64,000 nucleotides of DNA, from the NCBI GenBank assembly GCA_963920705.1, contig OY987228.1, forward strand, positions 17,492,565 through 17,556,564. The letters run 5' to 3'. Each line of letters opens with the position of its first letter. Positions within the stretch are counted from its first letter, which is position 1. Made by a program: the position numbers and the translations under genes. The notes below the pieces were generated by a model. It was given only the letters and a program-made list of their open reading frames with translations, made no database searches and was not told the DNA's origin. This document shows positions 61,612 to 64,000 of this stretch, one piece after another. Source of the DNA: Odiellus spinosus (taxonomy: Eukaryota; Arthropoda; Arachnida; Opiliones; Phalangiidae).

Positions 61612-62770
61612 AAGATATGGTTAGGACCGACACACACCACCATTTAATCTATTAGTTTCATTTCATCTAAGAAATTCGATATTTGTTTTCTAAAATTTTG
61701 TATCTATTGCCATAATTAAATTAAAACCTCTTAATAGAGAAATTTGAATGGGGTCTGGGGCAGTTAATGTCCTGTTAGGCAGAAACGCAGACCAATCATT
61801 TTAACTCGATAGTAGTAAAACTATAATACCCAAAATTTCGAAAAATACTCTCTCCTCACGAGGTGTGGGGTTTCCTTTAGCTTTTTTCCTCACCCCATTC
61901 ACGTTTCCCTTAAATCTCCTAATAAACAAAAGCAGTTTCTCTGGCGTCCTCATTCGATGGCGTTTAAATTTTATAATTGCTTTGCATTTTACAACCAGTT
62001 TCTCAGTTAAAACAATTGCTGGATAGCGAAATGAGAGTTAAAGTCATTTGGGTATGCTTAATTAAAACAAACACGAAACAAAAAAAATGTTTTATGGACG
62101 AGTTATCAAATGGGGTTAAAAATTCGTAAATTAGGAAGTCAAATATTTGCAACACAACAGGGGATTTTATGGGACAACCTCGATATTCTTGAAATTACCC
62201 CTATATTCCTTATAAATGAAATATAAAGTTCCCAAAAACAGGCGCTAGTAATTCCTTAATAATGTTTGAAAACGATAATCTAGCAGAATCATTTCATTTG
62301 TCAGAAAAAAAAGGTTTTGGGTGTGTGACGGGACTCATAAAGATGGAAAAGAAGAAGGGCGAGCCGGATTTTCAAACTCCGTGAAATAGCCGAGAAGATA
62401 ATAACCGACGGAGACCGTTTTGACGGTCAAATACGTTCAATTTCCGAAGAGGAGAAATTAACTCGGCGAGGCCATGAAATCCATTCAATAGAGCACACGC
62501 TTTATAATATACTATTCACTATATACCTATCCTTATATAAGAAGAAAAAACCATTTATAGTCGGTATGTGTGTGTGACCCGAGAACCGCCCGAGCTAATG
62601 TAAAAAAAAGGCATATCAAAGCGTTAAAAACCGATGGGAAAATACCCTAATCTTCAAAAACTTTACAACCATACGCACGGACAGTTCATATTTATAAATG
62701 TAAATATTTTTGCATCATATATAGCGCGCCATTTCGCGATAAGAAACAAAAAGTAGGCGACTATAGCGTT
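61607..62770. other. Non-coding gap
   Basis: No gene or repeat boundary is recognised. Confidence 0.5.
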
Positions 62771-63065
62771 GAAAAAAAGGTCAGGGAATTCTAAAATTAA
62801 CCCAGAAGTATAAGGCAATTTTAAAATATTTTAAAAAGTCAGGTAATTTTAAAGGAATGGTGCGGTGTTAAAATATTTTTGCTGCAAACCCTTTAGTTAA
62901 ACTCAAAACCAATTTTTCAAGTGTTAAAAAAATTTTAAATTAAGTATATTTTTAAAAAAACAATTAAAACAAATTACATTGAGGGCACATAGGCGCCCGT
63001 ATGAAGCTTTCCTGTAAAGCAAGAGCGCATTCGATACGTCACTTCAAGGTTTTTATTTCGGCAAT

Positions 63066-63088
63066 AATCTGATTGGCCAAAGTAACTT
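63066..63088 (+). promoter_or_regulatory. CCAAT-containing promoter-like block, left arm
   Basis: The block AATCTGATTGGCCAAAGTAA plus CTT lies about 190 bases upstream of the plus-strand start. A related block is found inverted at 63708-63734, upstream of the minus-strand THAP exon. The shared order (AATCTGAT, GGCCAA, then AGTAACTT or AATAACTT) suggests that both genes of the parent element used similar promoters. Confidence 0.45.
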
Positions 63089-63273
63089 GGCTCAGCTTTT
63101 ACTCAATGGTAAAGTTGACTACTACGCGCTTGAACGTTAAATCGACGACAGGTTATAACGGCAGTGCTCGCCAGTCTAACGAACGGGACGCCGACTGAAG
63201 GAGCATCTAACCCCGGTAACCCGTAGCCTATGCCTAACTCCGTCGGCGATTCGGACTCTCGGAGAGTATCGTC

Positions 63274-63420
63274 ATGCCGCGAATAGATCCGTTTGAAGTT
63301 GAACCAGCGTACACGGAAGAAGAACTTTTAATTAGAGATAGACTACAGGAAGAGCGGAATAATAATGACGGTATCGAAAATTTAATTGACATAGACCAGA
63401 TGAAAGAAAATTGCACCTGA
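63274..63420 (+). pseudogene. 5' exon resembling the P2X7-receptor C-terminal-like family, truncated
   Basis: The frame encodes 48 residues beginning MPRIDPFEVEPAYTEEELL, followed by a charged Arg/Glu/Asn stretch and ending KENCT before a stop. In invertebrate and fish proteins annotated as P2X7-like, an EPxYTEEEL-type stretch comes before a cysteine-rich domain that opens WCxCGxC. Here TGC ACC TG fits the start of Cys-Thr-Cys and the similarity then ends. That family assignment is from memory of the pattern. An ATG at 63230 opens another frame (MPNSVGDSDSRRVSS) that stops at once, so the start is uncertain and a frame change is possible. It cannot encode a full domain. Confidence 0.45.
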
Positions 63421-63608
63421 CAAACTCTGTAATCCAACTTCTTCGTAGGCAAAGGCTTAGTATAATACGCGGCTTTCACTGTTTCATTAGCATATTTTAG
63501 CCATTTTGACGCGAGTTCGGGGTACTTTAAATGATCAGGAACCGTATAAAAACTTAGTCCAAACCGAGAACTAAAATTTTTGCATTCTTTTATAATACAA
63601 CTTGGCAT
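63417..63608 (-). pseudogene. THAP zinc-finger first exon, truncated
   Basis: The 64 residues begin MPSCIIKECKN and show the THAP pattern: Cys4 and Cys9 (C-x4-C), the GLSFYTVP segment at 17-24 where the family has a Gly/Ser-hydrophobic-Ser/Thr-Phe-His/Tyr stretch, an invariant-type Trp36, and YRVC with Cys63. Only the final C-x2-H-F is lacking, because the similarity stops right after Gln64. THAP domains bind DNA in transposases (P element, some Kolobok) and in host regulators. The sequence at the break, CAG followed by GTGCAA, would also suit a splice donor. However, the opposing exon ends at the same bases, which favours a deletion junction. Translation past the break continues for 60 residues without any recognisable domain. 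Confidence 0.7.
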
Positions 63609-63707
63609 TTTGAACTTTCTTTAAAACAACACCGATTAAAAAACGAAGGATTCTAGACTTTACTGTCTCAGACTCTCTCCCCTCGGAGTCTCATTTCATT
63701 GGTTTAT

Positions 63708-63734
63708 AAGTTATTTCTATTGGCCTATCAGATT
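63708..63734 (-). promoter_or_regulatory. CCAAT-containing promoter-like block, right arm
   Basis: Read on the minus strand, AATCTGATAGGCCAAT and AGAAATAACTT are followed by a second CCAAT (ACCAATGAAATG, 63693-63704). The THAP start codon lies about 85-100 bases downstream, a normal distance for a promoter. It is the inverted counterpart of 63066-63088. Confidence 0.5.
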
Positions 63735-64000
63735 GCTAGCCTGGCCAAGCACGACAGAGAAGTTTAGAATTAGGGGTAAAAGGGCCAGGTCCATACTAAA
63801 TTTATTTTTAACTATAAAATTATTATTATTATTAAAAATTAATTTTGAGTTATAAATTTCTGTTGCCAAGAGTGCTATTGACCCTTAGAGGCAAAAAAAC
63901 TTTATGGGTGAACCATTCCTTTAAGGTATTTTAAGAAATCATGAAAGTCAGGGAATTCTAAGGTATTTTAAGAAGCCTGGAATTAAATTTTAGTTGAAGG

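Larger units (their letters stand above)
62853..63920. mobile_element. Kolobok-like DNA transposon, internal-deletion derivative with two facing exons
   Basis: The left end AGGAATGGTGC and inverse right end AGGAATGGTTC share nine terminal bases plus one more. TTAA lies on both sides (62849-62852, 63921-63924). The known Kolobok signature is a TTAA duplication with purine-purine-G termini, and THAP-type domains are known in several transposase families. The 1,068-bp element is too short for an autonomous copy. It holds a plus-strand first exon (63274-63420) and a minus-strand THAP first exon (63417-63608), each preceded by a CCAAT-containing region, and the two regions are related inverted sequences. 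Most likely the centre of a longer element with two inward-facing genes was lost. Confidence 0.75.
62781..63995. repeat. Short tandem host repeat interrupted by the Kolobok-like element
   Basis: Outside the element, GTCAGGGAATTCTAA (62781) and AGTCAGGTAATTTTAA (62837-62852) lie on the left. AAGGTATTTTAAGAAATCAT and AGTCAGGGAATTCTAAGGTATT (63947 onward) lie on the right. Bringing the two flanks together at one TTAA gives two consecutive units of the same repeat (AGTCAGG, AATTYTAAGGTATTTTAAG). Confidence 0.7.

Overview
The window looks like nuclear DNA of an invertebrate animal: strongly A+T-rich by eye, CpG not visibly depleted, almost free of long reading frames, and dense in micro- and minisatellites and short inverted-repeat DNA transposons. 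A Ty3/Gypsy (Metaviridae) element, THAP-type zinc-finger coding sequence and several element families inserted at TTAA fit a sponge, cnidarian or lophotrochozoan. The species cannot be fixed from sequence alone. No host gene can be supported with confidence, so the window is probably intergenic or inside very large introns.

Layout. From 0 to 11 kb there is AT-rich non-coding DNA with a 7-bp-TSD MITE (family A, two copies), a TTAA-flanked MITE whose middle is a degenerate minisatellite (3.0-3.7 kb), a very homogeneous 21-bp minisatellite (5.5-6.66 kb) in which every unit holds an E2F-type GCGGGAAA site, and a 24-25-bp minisatellite built around the palindrome TATTGCAATA (9.8-10.3 kb). From 11.1 to 19.4 kb a structurally whole, very young Gypsy element on the minus strand (LTRs of 869 and 870 bp, 4-bp TSD AGCC, gag and pol both open) sits inside an older short inverted-repeat element. 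From 19.4 to 33.8 kb the DNA is mostly plain, with a CpG-rich promoter-like island near 22.4-23.1 kb, a foldback MITE (family B), a 43-bp AT-rich satellite and a 36-bp palindrome. From 33.8 to 46.4 kb there is a cluster of TTAA-flanked elements (families B, D, H) and two more family A copies, one nested inside a family B copy. From 46.4 to 62.8 kb there is non-coding DNA with purine tracts, GA and TA microsatellites, GC-richer patches and one hAT-type MITE (57.8 kb).

The most interesting object is at 62.85-63.92 kb: a 1,068-bp element with TTAA duplications and 5'-AGGAATGGT ends, as in Kolobok transposons. It holds two first exons that face each other: a plus-strand exon resembling the P2X7-receptor C-terminal-like family, and a minus-strand THAP zinc-finger exon. 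Both homologies stop at the same few bases. This is best explained as an internal-deletion derivative of a larger two-gene autonomous element, with the two genes reading inward from opposite ends. Four other families here (B, D, H, I) share the TTAA target and AGG termini, so such a transposase, if Kolobok-like, could have mobilised much of what is seen in the window.
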